64,000 nucleotides of DNA, from assembly GCA_030612585.1 (NCBI GenBank), contig JAUWNP010000002.1, positions 8,181 through 72,180 on the forward strand. The letters are read 5' to 3'. Both the position numbers and the translations under genes were made by a program. Shown here in pieces: positions 20,503 to 29,045 of the stretch; the first letter of the stretch is position 1, and the number at the start of each line of letters is the position of its first letter. The DNA comes from Anaerolineae bacterium. Its GTDB lineage: Bacteria > Chloroflexota > Anaerolineae > B4-G1. The notes under the pieces were generated by a model. The model had not been told where the DNA came from. It searched no databases and worked only from the letters and a program-made list of their open reading frames with translations.

Positions 20503-21659
20503 TGACCACCAAAGTCTACGACGCTATCATCGTCGGCGCGGGGAGTGGCGGGGGGCCGGCCGCTTTTTTCCTGGCCCAGGCCGGGCTCAAGCCACTGGTC
20601 GTTGACCAGTTCGCCAGCCCGGGCCAGGGCTCCAACAAGGCCGCCATCGGCGGCATCCGCGCCACCCACTCCGCTCCCTCCAAGATTCGCCTCTGCATCA
20701 AGTCTATCGAGGTGTTCTCCACCTGGGAGGAGACCTACGGCGATAACATCGAGTGGTACCAAGGGGGCTACTCCTTCGTCGCCTACCGGGAGCGGGATGA
20801 GCGCGTCCTGAAAGACCTGCTGAAAATCCAACAGTCCTATGGGCTGGACATCCACTGGCTGAGCCGGGAGGATCTCCTGGAAGTGATCCCAGACCTGAAC
20901 CGGGAAGGGCTCATCGGCGGGACATATTCGCCGGGGGACGGGTCCGCTTCACCGCTGCGGACCGCCCACGCTTTCTACATCCGGGCGAAAGAGCGGGGGG
21001 CGGAGTTCCGCTTCCGGGAGCGGGTCACCGGCGTCATCCGCCGCCGGGGCCAGGTGGTGGGGGTGCGCACAGACAAGGGGGGCTACGCCACGGGGACGGT
21101 CATCAACGCGGCCGGTCCCTGGGCGCGGGCCTCGGCCCAGATGGCCGGGCTGGACGTGCCAGTGGTGCCAGACAGCCACGAGGCGGGCATCACCGAGCCA
21201 GTGGCCCGCTTCCTGGAGCCGATGGTGGTGGACATCCGGCCCGCCGGGGGTTCCAAGAACTACTATTTCTACCAACACGGGCCTGGCCCTATCGTCTTCT
21301 GTATCACGCCGGAGCCGCCTATCGTCGGCACCGACCGGCGAGAGACCTCGGTCTTCCTGCCGATGATCGCCCGGCGCATGGTGGACCTGATGCCGAAGTT
21401 GGCGAACATCAAGGTGCGCCGCACTTGGCGGGGGCTCTACCCGATGACGCCTGATGGCTTCCCCATCGTGGGGCGAGCGCGGGAACTGGAGGGATACATC
21501 TACGCCGTCGGGATGTGTGGGCAGGGATACATGCTGGGGCCGGGCATGGGGGCGTTGCTAGCCCGCCTGGTGCAGGACGACCTGATGCCGGAGGATGAGG
21601 AAGTGCTGAAGGAATTGAGCCCATACCGGGAGTTCGGTGGGGAGGAGAAACTTAAATGA
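20502..21659 (+). CDS. DAO-type FAD-dependent oxidoreductase (beta-type subunit)
   Basis: 385 residues. The N-terminal FAD motif (DAIIVGAGSGGGPAAFFLAQ), NAAGPWARASA near residue 200 and C-terminal GMCGQGYMLGPGMGALLA mark the D-amino acid oxidase / sarcosine oxidase beta / OoxB fold. The enzyme oxidises a secondary or D-amino acid to an imine. An upstream in-frame extension reaching 20193 is rejected: the ATG at 20502 overlaps the previous stop and is preceded by GGAGGA. Gene order with the multi-cofactor protein suggests a heteromeric dehydrogenase. Confidence 0.85.
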   Translation: MTTKVYDAIIVGAGSGGGPAAFFLAQAGLKPLVVDQFASPGQGSNKAAIGGIRATHSAPSKIRLCIKSIEVFSTWEETYGDNIEWYQGGYSFVAYRERDERVLKDLLKIQQSYGLDIHWLSREDLLEVIPDLNREGLIGGTYSPGDGSASPLRTAHAFYIRAKERGAEFRFRERVTGVIRRRGQVVGVRTDKGGYATGTVINAAGPWARASAQMAGLDVPVVPDSHEAGITEPVARFLEPMVVDIRPAGGSKNYYFYQHGPGPIVFCITPEPPIVGTDRRETSVFLPMIARRMVDLMPKLANIKVRRTWRGLYPMTPDGFPIVGRARELEGYIYAVGMCGQGYMLGPGMGALLARLVQDDLMPEDEEVLKELSPYREFGGEEKLK

Positions 21660-22639
21660 AACTACGCATCCTTTCCTGCGAAGACGTGCGCCGGGCACTG
21701 CCGATGCGCCAGGCCATCGAGGCTATGAAGAGAGCCTTTGCCCAGCTTTCCACCGGGCAGGCCGACGTTCCCCTGAGGGTCCCGCTAGAGGTGGACCGCC
21801 ACAACGGTGTTACCCTATTTATGCCCGCCTACCTGGCCGACGACGATCAGATGGCGATCAAGATTGTCTCCGTCTTCAACGACAACCCGGCACAAGGACT
21901 GCCGCTCATCCACGCGCTCGTCGTGGTCGTGGACGCAACGACAGGGAGACCTGCCGCCGTGATGGACGGGACGTACCTGACCGCGCTGCGCACGGGCGCG
22001 GCCTCCGGCGCGGCCACGGACCTGCTGGCCCGCGAGGAAACGCACGTCGTCGCCGTCTTCGGCGCTGGCGCACAGGGGCGCACGCAACTGGAGGCGGTCT
22101 GCGCCGTGCGGCCCATCCAGGAGGTTTGGATCCACGACGTCGCGCCAGAGAGGGCCGCCGCCTACGCCGCCGAGATGAGCCAGCAACTGTCGCTCCCGGT
22201 GAGAGTGGCCAAGACGCCAGCCGAGGCGGTGTGCCAGGCCGATGTCATCTGCACCGCCACGACCTCGACGAGACCTGTCTTCGCCGACGCCGACGTCAGG
22301 GCCGGCACGCACGTCAACGCCATCGGCGCGTACACGCCGCAAATGCAGGAGATACCGGCGGAGACGGTCCTGCGGGCCAAAGTCGTGATTGACCACCGGA
22401 AGGCCAGCCTGGCCGAGGCCGGGGACCTGCTTTCCCCACTGCGGCAGGGCTTGATGACCGAGGATCACATCTACGCGGAACTGGGTAAGATCGCCGCCGG
22501 GCTCAAGCCGGGGAGGACGTCGCCGGAGGAGGTCACGCTCTTCAAGTCGGTGGGCGTAGCCGTGCAGGACGTGGCGGCTGCCAGCGCGGTGCTGGAGGCG
22601 GCGCGGAGGCTGGGGCTGGGGACCGAGGTGGCACTGTAG
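21656..22639 (+). CDS. Ornithine cyclodeaminase / mu-crystallin family protein
   Basis: 327 residues, the family length. The NAD-binding core is seen (VVAVFGAGAQGRTQLEAV near residue 140) together with the substrate region (MAIKIVSVFNDNP, TGAASGAATDLLA). The family includes ornithine cyclodeaminase, delta-1-pyrroline-2-carboxylate reductase and ketimine reductases. Beside imine-forming oxidases, reduction of a cyclic imine such as pyrroline-2-carboxylate is the likelier role, but this is inference. The ATG overlaps the previous stop by four bases, so the two are translationally coupled. Confidence 0.88.
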   Translation: MKLRILSCEDVRRALPMRQAIEAMKRAFAQLSTGQADVPLRVPLEVDRHNGVTLFMPAYLADDDQMAIKIVSVFNDNPAQGLPLIHALVVVVDATTGRPAAVMDGTYLTALRTGAASGAATDLLAREETHVVAVFGAGAQGRTQLEAVCAVRPIQEVWIHDVAPERAAAYAAEMSQQLSLPVRVAKTPAEAVCQADVICTATTSTRPVFADADVRAGTHVNAIGAYTPQMQEIPAETVLRAKVVIDHRKASLAEAGDLLSPLRQGLMTEDHIYAELGKIAAGLKPGRTSPEEVTLFKSVGVAVQDVAAASAVLEAARRLGLGTEVAL

Positions 22640-23517
22640 TGCGGTCCGGTCACCTGCGCGGCTACAGCCTCGTCCTCGTCGCCGCTGCGCTGTGGGCAAC
22701 GCTGGGCCTGTTCTACGAATCGCTGGCTGCCTACGGCCTGCCACCTCTCACCATCGTCTTCTGCCGCGCCGCCATCGCCGCGCTGACCCTGTTCCTAGCC
22801 CTGGGTTGGCGGCGGCGCGATTGGTTGAGGCTGGAACGACGCGATTGGCCCATGTTCGTGGTCTTTGGGCTGACCGGCGTGGCTGCCTTCTACGCCATCT
22901 ACATTCATGCGATTGACCTGACCGGGATGGGGGTGGCCGCCGTGCTGATGTACACCGCTCCGGCCTGGGTGACACTCTTCGGCGCGCTCTTCCTGGGAGA
23001 GCGGCTTAGCGTGCTTAAAGGAGGCGCTCTCTTACTGTCCTGCGCTGGCTGTGCATTGGTCAGCCGGGTCTACGACCTGGCAGGTGTGCACCTGAACTTG
23101 CCTGGTTTCCTGGCCGGTCTGGCAGCCGGGCTCACATACGGTCTATACACTCTCTTCAGCAAGGTCGCCCAGCGTCGCTACACGACCTGGACCACACTGG
23201 CCTATGCCCTGGGGATAGGAACCCTGTTCTTGCTTCCCCTGCAATCGCCGGCCGCCCTGGCCCATGCGCTGACCACGCCATCGCTCCTCTTCTGGCTCCT
23301 GGTGCTGGGGTTGGTGCCGACGCTGGGCGGGGGCCTGGCCTTTAACGCTGGGCTGCGCTTGGTGCCAGCCAGCAACGCCAGCATCGTCGCCACGCTGGAG
23401 CCAGCCATCGCAACATTGCTGGGCTGGGCATTTCTGGGCGAGCGTCTGGAGATGCCGCAACTCCTGGGCGGTGGGCTGATCCTGATGGCCGTGGTGACCC
23501 TGCAGCGAGAGGCGTAG
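22639..23517 (+). CDS. EamA/DMT-family transporter
   Basis: 292 residues with about ten hydrophobic segments and two EamA halves, each with the typical inner-repeat end (ALFLGERLSVLKGGALLLS and WAFLGERLEMPQLLGGGLIL). Such carriers usually export amino acids or related metabolites. The GTG start overlaps the previous stop (TAGTG), which supports its place as last gene of the 18370-23517 operon. The substrate is unknown; an amino acid or imino acid fits the context. Confidence 0.88.
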   Translation: MRSGHLRGYSLVLVAAALWATLGLFYESLAAYGLPPLTIVFCRAAIAALTLFLALGWRRRDWLRLERRDWPMFVVFGLTGVAAFYAIYIHAIDLTGMGVAAVLMYTAPAWVTLFGALFLGERLSVLKGGALLLSCAGCALVSRVYDLAGVHLNLPGFLAGLAAGLTYGLYTLFSKVAQRRYTTWTTLAYALGIGTLFLLPLQSPAALAHALTTPSLLFWLLVLGLVPTLGGGLAFNAGLRLVPASNASIVATLEPAIATLLGWAFLGERLEMPQLLGGGLILMAVVTLQREA

Positions 23518-23560
23518 TATGCCAGAGATTCCTCGGATTCCAGGACAGCAGCGGACAGTT

Positions 23561-23590
23561 TTGTCATTTGTTCATTTGTCATTGGTCATT
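23561..23590. repeat. Short degenerate tandem repeat (TGTCATT-type)
   Basis: Three to four imperfect copies of TTTGTCAT / TTGGTCAT between the EamA gene and the next promoter. The same motif family occurs at 54461-54490 and, in complement, at 60038-60110. Confidence 0.6.
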
Positions 23591-23607
23591 CCCCCGGCGG
23601 GCTGCCA

Positions 23608-23636
23608 TTGACATGTTGGCTAACGTTGGCTATAAT
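23608..23636 (+). promoter_or_regulatory. Consensus promoter with a possible overlapping operator
   Basis: TTGACA at 23608-23613, 17-bp spacer, TATAAT at 23631-23636, a perfect sigma-A promoter for the flavoprotein at 23686. The spacer carries two direct copies of GTTGGCTA ten bases apart (one helical turn), the second running into the -10 box, as expected for a repressor site. Confidence 0.75.
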
Positions 23637-23685
23637 CAGCCTGTGTTAACCTTATCGGGTGGACGTGTGAAATGAGGTGTAAAGG

Positions 23686-24843
23686 ATGGACTTACCAAAA
23701 ACGGCTGACGTAATCATCATCGGTGGGGGCGTGATGGGCGCCAGCACCGCCTATCACCTGGCACTCAAGGGCTGCCAGAACGTGTTGCTGCTGGAGAGGG
23801 AGTCCTTCTTCGGCATTCAGGCCACCGGCAAGTGCGCCGGCGGCATCCGCTACCAGTTCGGCACCGAGATCAACGTCCGTCTCTCCCTCCTCAGCCTGCC
23901 GATGCTGAACCGCTTCGAGGAGGAGTTGGACCAGCCGATTGACCTGCGTTACTGCGGTTACCTTTTCCTGCTGACCAACGAAGAAGACGTGACCGTCTTC
24001 CGCCAAAGCGTGGAAATGCAGCATCGGCTGGGCGTGCAGACGGAGTGGCTGGAACCGGCGCAGATCGCCGAGATAGCGCCACTGATCAACCTGGAGGGCG
24101 TTCTGGCCGGGACTTTCCACGCGCGTGACGGTCTGGCGGATCCCAACAGCGTGGTGCAGGGGTACATCTCTGGGGCGCGGAGGCTGGGGGCGAAACTGCT
24201 GACCGACGTGGACGTGACCGCTATCCGCGTCGAGGGAGGACGGGTGCGCGGCGTCGTCACCGACCAGGGGGAGGTAATAACGCCGGTCGTCGTCAACGCA
24301 GCCGGGCCATGGGCAGGTGTGGTCGGCAAAATGGCTGGCGTGGACATCCCTATCGTGTCCGTCCGTCGCCAGATCATCGTCACCGGCCCCATACCGGGGA
24401 TATCGCCTGACTTCCCCTTCACCATTGACTTCGCCCAGTCCCTGTACTTTCACCATGAGGGGCAGGGCATCCTGACCGGTATGTCGAACCCTGACCAGCC
24501 GGTAGGCTTCGGCCAATCGGTGGACGAGGAATGGGAGTTGGTGCATTTGGAGGCCGCCATGCAGCGTTTGCCCATCCTGGAGCGGGCGGGGCTCGCCAGC
24601 CGCTGGGCCGGGCTCTACGAGAACTCCCCAGACGCGCACCCCATCCTGGGTCACATCCCCGGGGTGGAGGGTTTCTACTGCATCGGCGGCTTCAGTGGTC
24701 ATGGGTTCCAGCACGGCCCCGCCTGCGGCCTGCTGCTGGCGGAAGAGATCCTGGACGGGGCGGCCCACACGCTGGACATCACGTCGTTGCACTTTGACCG
24801 CTTCGAGCGAGGTGAGGAAATCGTCGAGTACAACGTCGTGTAA
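23686..24843 (+). CDS. DAO-type FAD-dependent oxidoreductase
   Basis: 385 residues. FAD motif VIIIGGGVMGASTAYHLAL, a GKCAGGIRYQFG loop, NAAGPWAGVV near residue 205, and a C-terminal IGGFSGHGFQHGPACGLLLAE. It is of the sarcosine oxidase beta / OoxB type and is a distant paralogue of the gene at 20502, but it is expressed from its own consensus promoter. The probable reaction is oxidation of an N-substituted or cyclic amino acid; the electron acceptor may be the protein encoded at 18370. No ribosome binding site stronger than AAAGGA is seen. Confidence 0.85.
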   Translation: MDLPKTADVIIIGGGVMGASTAYHLALKGCQNVLLLERESFFGIQATGKCAGGIRYQFGTEINVRLSLLSLPMLNRFEEELDQPIDLRYCGYLFLLTNEEDVTVFRQSVEMQHRLGVQTEWLEPAQIAEIAPLINLEGVLAGTFHARDGLADPNSVVQGYISGARRLGAKLLTDVDVTAIRVEGGRVRGVVTDQGEVITPVVVNAAGPWAGVVGKMAGVDIPIVSVRRQIIVTGPIPGISPDFPFTIDFAQSLYFHHEGQGILTGMSNPDQPVGFGQSVDEEWELVHLEAAMQRLPILERAGLASRWAGLYENSPDAHPILGHIPGVEGFYCIGGFSGHGFQHGPACGLLLAEEILDGAAHTLDITSLHFDRFERGEEIVEYNVV

Positions 24844-24862
24844 TGGCTGTTACTCGGGTACT

Positions 24863-24880
24863 TTGATCAAACATGATCAT
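24863..24880. promoter_or_regulatory. Paired TGATCA sites, possible operator
   Basis: TGATCA at 24864-24869 and 24874-24879 are spaced exactly ten bases, the first extended to a perfect TTTGATCAAA palindrome, 26 bp before the next ATG. The arrangement resembles a GntR-type operator, but no regulator gene is present in the cluster. Confidence 0.3.
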
Positions 24881-24904
24881 CCATTCGTAAGATAAGGAGG
24901 ACAA

Positions 24905-26023
24905 ATGCCTAAGTACCGCATCGCGCTGATGCCTGGCGATGGCATCGGCAAAGACGTGATGGACGCTGCGCAAATCGTGCTCGACAAGATCGGGCTCGAC
25001 GCCGAATACATCCCCGCCGACATCGGCTGGGAGTTCTGGTGCCAGGAGGGCGAACCGCTGCCGCAGCGCACGGTTGACACCCTCAAAACGTGCGACTGTG
25101 CCCTCTTCGCCGCTATCACATCCAAGCCCAAGGAGGAGGCCGAGACGGAGTTGACACCCGCACTTCAGGGCCAAGGGCTCACCTACCGCAGCCCTATCGT
25201 GCGCATGCGCCAACTCTTCGACCTCTACGTCAACATGCGCCCCTGCAAAGCCTTCGAGGGCAACCCGCTCAACTACCGGGATGACGTAAACCTGGTCGTC
25301 TTCCGCGAGAACACGCAGGGTCTCTACGCCGGGGTCGAGTTCCACCCACTGCCGGAAGAGGTGCGGGCAGTGCTAGAAGCACACAGCCCCCGCATGGCCG
25401 CCTTCGAGAGTGTATCCTCGGAGGACATTGCCGTCTCCTGCCGTATCTTCACCCGCGCAGGGTGCAGCCGCATTGTACGCCGTGCCTTCGAGTACGCCCA
25501 GGCCCATGGCTACCCCACCGTCACCCTGGTCGAAAAGCCCAACGTCATCCTCGAGACCTCCGGGCTGATGGTGCGCGAGGCGCGCAAGATCTCCGCCAAG
25601 TACCCCAGGATCGAACTGTGGGAGACGAACGTGGACGCGATGGCCATGTGGCTGGTCAAGAACCCCCAGGACTACGGCGTGCTTGTCTCCAGCAATTTAT
25701 TTGGCGACATCGTCTCCGACCTGGCGGCGCAGTTGGTGGGCGGGCTGGGGTTCGCCTCCAGCGGCAACATCGGCGACGACTTCGCCATCTTCGAGCCCAC
25801 CCACGGCTCGGCCCCCAAGTACGCCGGCCTCTATAAGGTCAACCCCACCGCCATGCTGTTGGCAGTCAAACTGATGCTGGACTGGCTGGGGGAGACAGAG
25901 ACGGCGCAGGCGCTGGAGCAAGCCATCGCCAGTGTGATCGCCGAGGGGAAGGTGCGCACCTACGACCTGGGCGGGAATAACACGACACTGGAAGTAGCGC
26001 AGGCAGTAGCAGAACGATTGTAA
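24905..26023 (+). CDS. Isocitrate/isopropylmalate dehydrogenase family protein
   Basis: 372 residues, usual for the decarboxylating beta-hydroxyacid dehydrogenases. Seen: N-terminal [29 protein letters not shown] near residue 140, the Asp-rich metal region ([18 protein letters not shown], near 265) and the C-terminal [13 protein letters not shown] with adenosine-binding NPTAM. NAD(P)-dependent oxidative decarboxylation of a 2-hydroxy acid is expected. The flanking genes suggest a catabolic role (for example tartrate- or malate-like substrates) rather than leucine synthesis. AAGGAGGA precedes the ATG. Confidence 0.88.
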   Translation: MPKYRIALMPGDGIGKDVMDAAQIVLDKIGLDAEYIPADIGWEFWCQEGEPLPQRTVDTLKTCDCALFAAITSKPKEEAETELTPALQGQGLTYRSPIVRMRQLFDLYVNMRPCKAFEGNPLNYRDDVNLVVFRENTQGLYAGVEFHPLPEEVRAVLEAHSPRMAAFESVSSEDIAVSCRIFTRAGCSRIVRRAFEYAQAHGYPTVTLVEKPNVILETSGLMVREARKISAKYPRIELWETNVDAMAMWLVKNPQDYGVLVSSNLFGDIVSDLAAQLVGGLGFASSGNIGDDFAIFEPTHGSAPKYAGLYKVNPTAMLLAVKLMLDWLGETETAQALEQAIASVIAEGKVRTYDLGGNNTTLEVAQAVAERL

Positions 26024-26032
26024 GCAGTCACC

Positions 26033-26066
26033 AGAAACCAGGTTTTTTCCGAAAAACCTGGTTTCT
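26033..26066 (+). terminator. Hairpin terminator / dispersed palindrome
   Basis: AGAAACCAGGTTTTT (26033-26047) and its exact complement (26052-26066) form a 15-bp stem with a 4-base loop, ten bases after the stop codon and 38 bp before the next gene. It could terminate transcription on either strand. Its form matches the other palindromic elements in the window. Confidence 0.65.
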
Positions 26067-26103
26067 TTGACACTCAACACGTTTCACTCACACGGAGGTA
26101 CCG

Positions 26104-27552
26104 ATGAGCAGTATCACCCACACGATGGCCCGCTTTGCCCTGGGCCTGCAGTACGAAGACATACCCGCCGACGCGGTGCACGAGGCCAAGCGTTTCCTGC
26201 TAGACTCCGTCGGCTGTGCGTTGGCTGCCGTACCAAATGAGGACATGCAGGCCGCCCACCGCTACATCGTCGCACTCGGCGGCACGCCGGAGGCGACGGT
26301 CATCGGCAGCGGCCACCGCACGAACATCGCCAACGGAGCACTGATGAACGCGCTATTGATACGGGCACTGGACTACAACGACATCTACTGGGAGCAGGAC
26401 CCCTCTCACCCCTCCGACGTCATCCCCGCCGCGCTGGCCGCCGGCGAAGTCGCACATCGGGATGGGAGGGAGATCATCGTCGGCATGCTCATCGCCTACG
26501 AACTGGAGATGCGCTGGTGCCTGGCCGCCACCCCCGGCGTCCGCGAGGTCGGTTGGCATCACGCCACCCTGACCCAGTTCGTCTCCCCCTTCGTCGCGGC
26601 CCGTATGCTCGGCTTGAGCGAGGATCAGACCGTCGCGGCGGCCGGCATCTCCGGTAGTTCCCACTTCACGCTCGGCGGTGTTGTGGCGGGCCACTTGACG
26701 AACATGAAAAACACCGCCGACCCGATGGCGACCGAGGCGGGGGTGCGCGCCGCGCTCCTGGCCCGCGAGGGGTACACCGGCCCGGTCGAGGTCATCGAGG
26801 GCAAGGAAGGACTGATCGAGGTGCTGAGCAACGTCGCGTGGTCCACCGACACGCTGCTGGACGGCCTGCCTGTGGTGAGCCCTTCGGCTCCGCTCAGGGC
26901 AGGCGAAGTCGAACCACCTGTGGTGAGCGAAGTCGAACCAGGGAAAAAGTTCCTCATCACCACCTGCTCCTACAAAGCCTTCCCCACCGAGGCGCTGACC
27001 CACCAGCCCATCACCGCCGTGCTGAACATCTGCCGCGCTAACAGTATCACCGCCGAGGACGTGGCCGAAGTGCACGTGCGCACCACCACCCGTGGGGCCG
27101 ACATCCTCTCCGACCCCTCCAAGTACCAACCGACGACGAAGGAGACGGCCGACCACAGCCTGCCCTACTGCATCGCCGCCGCGGTCGCCGATGGCAACGT
27201 CCTGCTCAGTTCCTTCGAGGAGGAGAAGTTGCGCGACCCGCGCATCTGGGCCACTCTGCCCAAGATCAAGGTCGTGGCCGACTCCGAGATTGATACGCTG
27301 TTCCCGGCGGTGAAGCGGGCCATCGTGCGCATCACCACCACCGACGGGGAGGTCTACGAGGAACAGGTGGACCACGCCAAGGGCAGCCCGGACAATCCGA
27401 TGAGTGACGACGACATCGTCGCCAAGTTCCGCGCCAACGCGGCCGCCGTCCTGACGCCGGAGAAGCAACGACGGGTGATTGAGGCCACCTGGGGCTTGGA
27501 GGAGTTCGCCGACGTCGGGGACTACATGCAGTTGCTCGTAGCGGATAAGTAG
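26104..27552 (+). CDS. MmgE/PrpD family protein
   Basis: 482 residues, slightly longer than the usual 450-460. The family includes 2-methylcitrate dehydratase, aconitate decarboxylase and similar lyases. Seen: FLLDSVGCALAAVP near residue 35, NGALMNALLIRALDYNDIYWEQDPSHPSD split over 80-105 (the conserved His), and ITTCSYKAFPTEALTHQPI near 285. Between the two domains an in-frame insertion of about 22 residues (VVSPSAPLRAG, then VEPPVVSEVEP) is encoded by the repeat at 26869-26943; the reading frame is preserved and function probably retained. CGGAGG precedes the ATG. Last gene of the catabolic island. Confidence 0.88.
   Translation: MSSITHTMARFALGLQYEDIPADAVHEAKRFLLDSVGCALAAVPNEDMQAAHRYIVALGGTPEATVIGSGHRTNIANGALMNALLIRALDYNDIYWEQDPSHPSDVIPAALAAGEVAHRDGREIIVGMLIAYELEMRWCLAATPGVREVGWHHATLTQFVSPFVAARMLGLSEDQTVAAAGISGSSHFTLGGVVAGHLTNMKNTADPMATEAGVRAALLAREGYTGPVEVIEGKEGLIEVLSNVAWSTDTLLDGLPVVSPSAPLRAGEVEPPVVSEVEPGKKFLITTCSYKAFPTEALTHQPITAVLNICRANSITAEDVAEVHVRTTTRGADILSDPSKYQPTTKETADHSLPYCIAAAVADGNVLLSSFEEEKLRDPRIWATLPKIKVVADSEIDTLFPAVKRAIVRITTTDGEVYEEQVDHAKGSPDNPMSDDDIVAKFRANAAAVLTPEKQRRVIEATWGLEEFADVGDYMQLLVADK
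26869..26943. repeat. Dispersed repeat inside the MmgE/PrpD gene
   Basis: Two direct copies of CCTGTGGTGAGC (26869-26880, 26917-26928) and two of GCGAAGTCGAACCA (26903-26916, 26927-26940) flank a GGCTCCGCTCAGGGCAGG core. The core is the same family as 899-921, 50915-50938 and 52216-52267. It adds a multiple of three bases. Confidence 0.75.
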
Positions 27553-27730
27553 GGGGCAGAGTTGGACGGAAGCACCTGGCGTCCGCCTGGCCCGGTGGAA
27601 GTGTCCGCTCCATAGCAGCCCACCTAACATCTCAAGGAACGGCGCAACGTGTGGTTGCATCGCTCCTGCACGTCAAAGGTTCCAGGGACGAGAGCCGTTC
27701 TTCAGCAGATTCGTCACCGGAGGCGTGAAG

Positions 27731-27958
27731 ATGATTGGATTTGATGGAACAGCATGGGCGCTCCAGATCGCAAACTTTCTCATTCTGGCAGGATAGCTTG
27801 TGTTGGCCACCGTGGCCTTGACGCGCCTTCGCCGCTGCCAGTTGGACGATACTGCGCGCGTTTTGTGGGTCATCGTCATCGTGCTGATTCCATTGATGGG
27901 GGCACTGGCGTTCTTCATAGTAAGTCCTGGAAAGCCGCGACCGGGCCAAGAGCGGTGA
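27731..27958 (+). pseudogene. PLD_N-domain membrane protein, copy with a nonsense codon
   Basis: A 76-codon copy of the gene at 31629 of exactly the same length, starting MIGFDGTAWALQIANF. TAG at 27794-27796 replaces a tryptophan codon at position 22. The rest (LTRLRRCQLDDTARVLWVIV) is intact, so inactivation looks recent or the copy is translated by reinitiation. A GGAGG precedes the ATG. Confidence 0.85.
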
Positions 27959-27999
27959 CCCCCGCGCAAGCCGCTGGTGAAACAGACCATGGTCACCAA

Positions 28000-28077
28000 T
28001 CCGTCACCAGCCTGCCCGACCTGGCCCGCTTCTACCGTGGCTGTGACTGGCGGCAGACGCTGACCTACTATCCGTAA
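28000..28077 (+). pseudogene. C-terminal fragment of a LysM/TolB-like lipoprotein paralogue
   Basis: The last 25 codons (SVTSLPDLARFYRGCDWRQ, then TLTYYP) align with the end of the protein at 32667 (VTGLADPTCFYGGCDWRQ). Nothing else of that gene is present upstream. Confidence 0.75.
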
Positions 28078-28202
28078 CTTTCGCTGACTCCAGGCCTGTT
28101 ACCGTTTGCCCCTTCCATTCGTCTCCCTGTTGAGGAACGAGCGCCATTGACACTCGATGCAGATCTGAGCCCTGTACTCACAATATGGAAAGGGTTGGGA
28201 TG

Positions 28203-28239
28203 CCGCAACTCGTTGCGGGCCAACGCGAACAAGTTCGCG
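28203..28239. repeat. Two adjacent small hairpins in the ECF sigma upstream region
   Basis: CCGCAAC-TCG-TTGCGGG (28203-28219) and CGCGAAC-AA-GTTCGCG (28224-28239), 4 bp apart. The remainder of 28080-28442 shows no gene; no convincing promoter was found there for the sigma gene. Confidence 0.5.
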
Positions 28240-28442
28240 CTTCCAAAGCGACGCAAACTCTGTGCTCACTAGACTAAAGTGTGCTAGAGTTCTTTCACTT
28301 CCTGTTATGCGCCTCGGGATCTCATTCCGAGACGCTGGTTCCACATCAGACGCGCTGCTTCACGTTTTACGCCCTGGGTGTTACCTCTTCCCCACTTAAG
28401 CGACATACATGGTGAACCCCCATCAGCGCTGATGGAGGGACT

Positions 28443-29045
28443 GTGAACAATCTGCAATCTGAACCGGACGACGGTGCGTTGGTCAAGGCCGCCCAAACCG
28501 ACCGCGACGCCTTCGACGCGCTCTACCGCCGCTACGTCACCCGCGTCTATCGCTATTGCTACGCCCACGCCGGCAACTGGGCTGACGCGGAGGACCTGAC
28601 CGCGCAGACGTTTCTGGCGGCACTGGAGGGGCTGTCCCGCTTCCGGGGGCGCGGGCCGTTCGCCGCCTGGCTGTTCGGCATCGCGTGCCACAAGTGCGCC
28701 GACTACCACCGCAGCCAGTACGCCAACCGAAACGAGCCGCTGACCGCCGCCCAATCGCTGCCCGACCCGTCTGCGCCCGACCCGGAGCAACACGCCTATC
28801 GCAACGGTATACTGGACTGTGTCCAGCAGGTCCTGCCCCACCTCAGCCCCGACCGGCGCGAGGCGCTCACCTTGCGCTTCTGGGGCGGGTTGAAGGCCCG
28901 TGAAGTAGCCGCCGTGATGCGTCGCAGTGAGGGCGCGGTCAAAATGCTCGTCTCACGCGCCGTCGCCGACCTGAGAAGGAGGTGCCTGGATGAAGAAGAA
29001 ACTGAACGAGAAACGACTTGCCGACCAACTGGATGCCTACATTGA
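28443..29045 (+). CDS. ECF RNA polymerase sigma factor
   Basis: 200 residues. Region 2 is visible (FDALYRRYVTRVYRYCYAH, then DAEDLTAQTFLAAL near residue 45-60) and region 4 near 140-180 (LSPDRREALTLRFWGG, EVAAVMRRSEGAVKMLVSRA). ECF factors direct RNA polymerase to envelope-stress or extracytoplasmic-signal promoters. GTG start with GGAGGG eight bases upstream. The last 56 bases overlap the next gene, the probable anti-sigma factor, implying translational coupling. The C-terminal tail after region 4 (CLDEEETERETTCRPTGCLH) is read through the next gene's ribosome binding site. Confidence 0.92.
   Translation: MNNLQSEPDDGALVKAAQTDRDAFDALYRRYVTRVYRYCYAHAGNWADAEDLTAQTFLAALEGLSRFRGRGPFAAWLFGIACHKCADYHRSQYANRNEPLTAAQSLPDPSAPDPEQHAYRNGILDCVQQVLPHLSPDRREALTLRFWGGLKAREVAAVMRRSEGAVKMLVSRAVADLRRRCLDEEETERETTCRPTGCLH

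Larger units (their letters stand above)
27590..28077. repeat. Decayed partial duplicate of the 31.5-35.35 kb locus
   Basis: This otherwise gene-free stretch matches 31500-31856 for about 370 bp (shared TCCGCTCCATAGC, CGCACGTCAAAG, a hairpin at 27636-27666 equivalent to 31534-31564, and GTCACCGGAGG before the start codon). It then matches the last 75 bp of the lipoprotein gene ending at 35351. The intervening genes are absent, so it is a collapsed copy. Confidence 0.8.
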
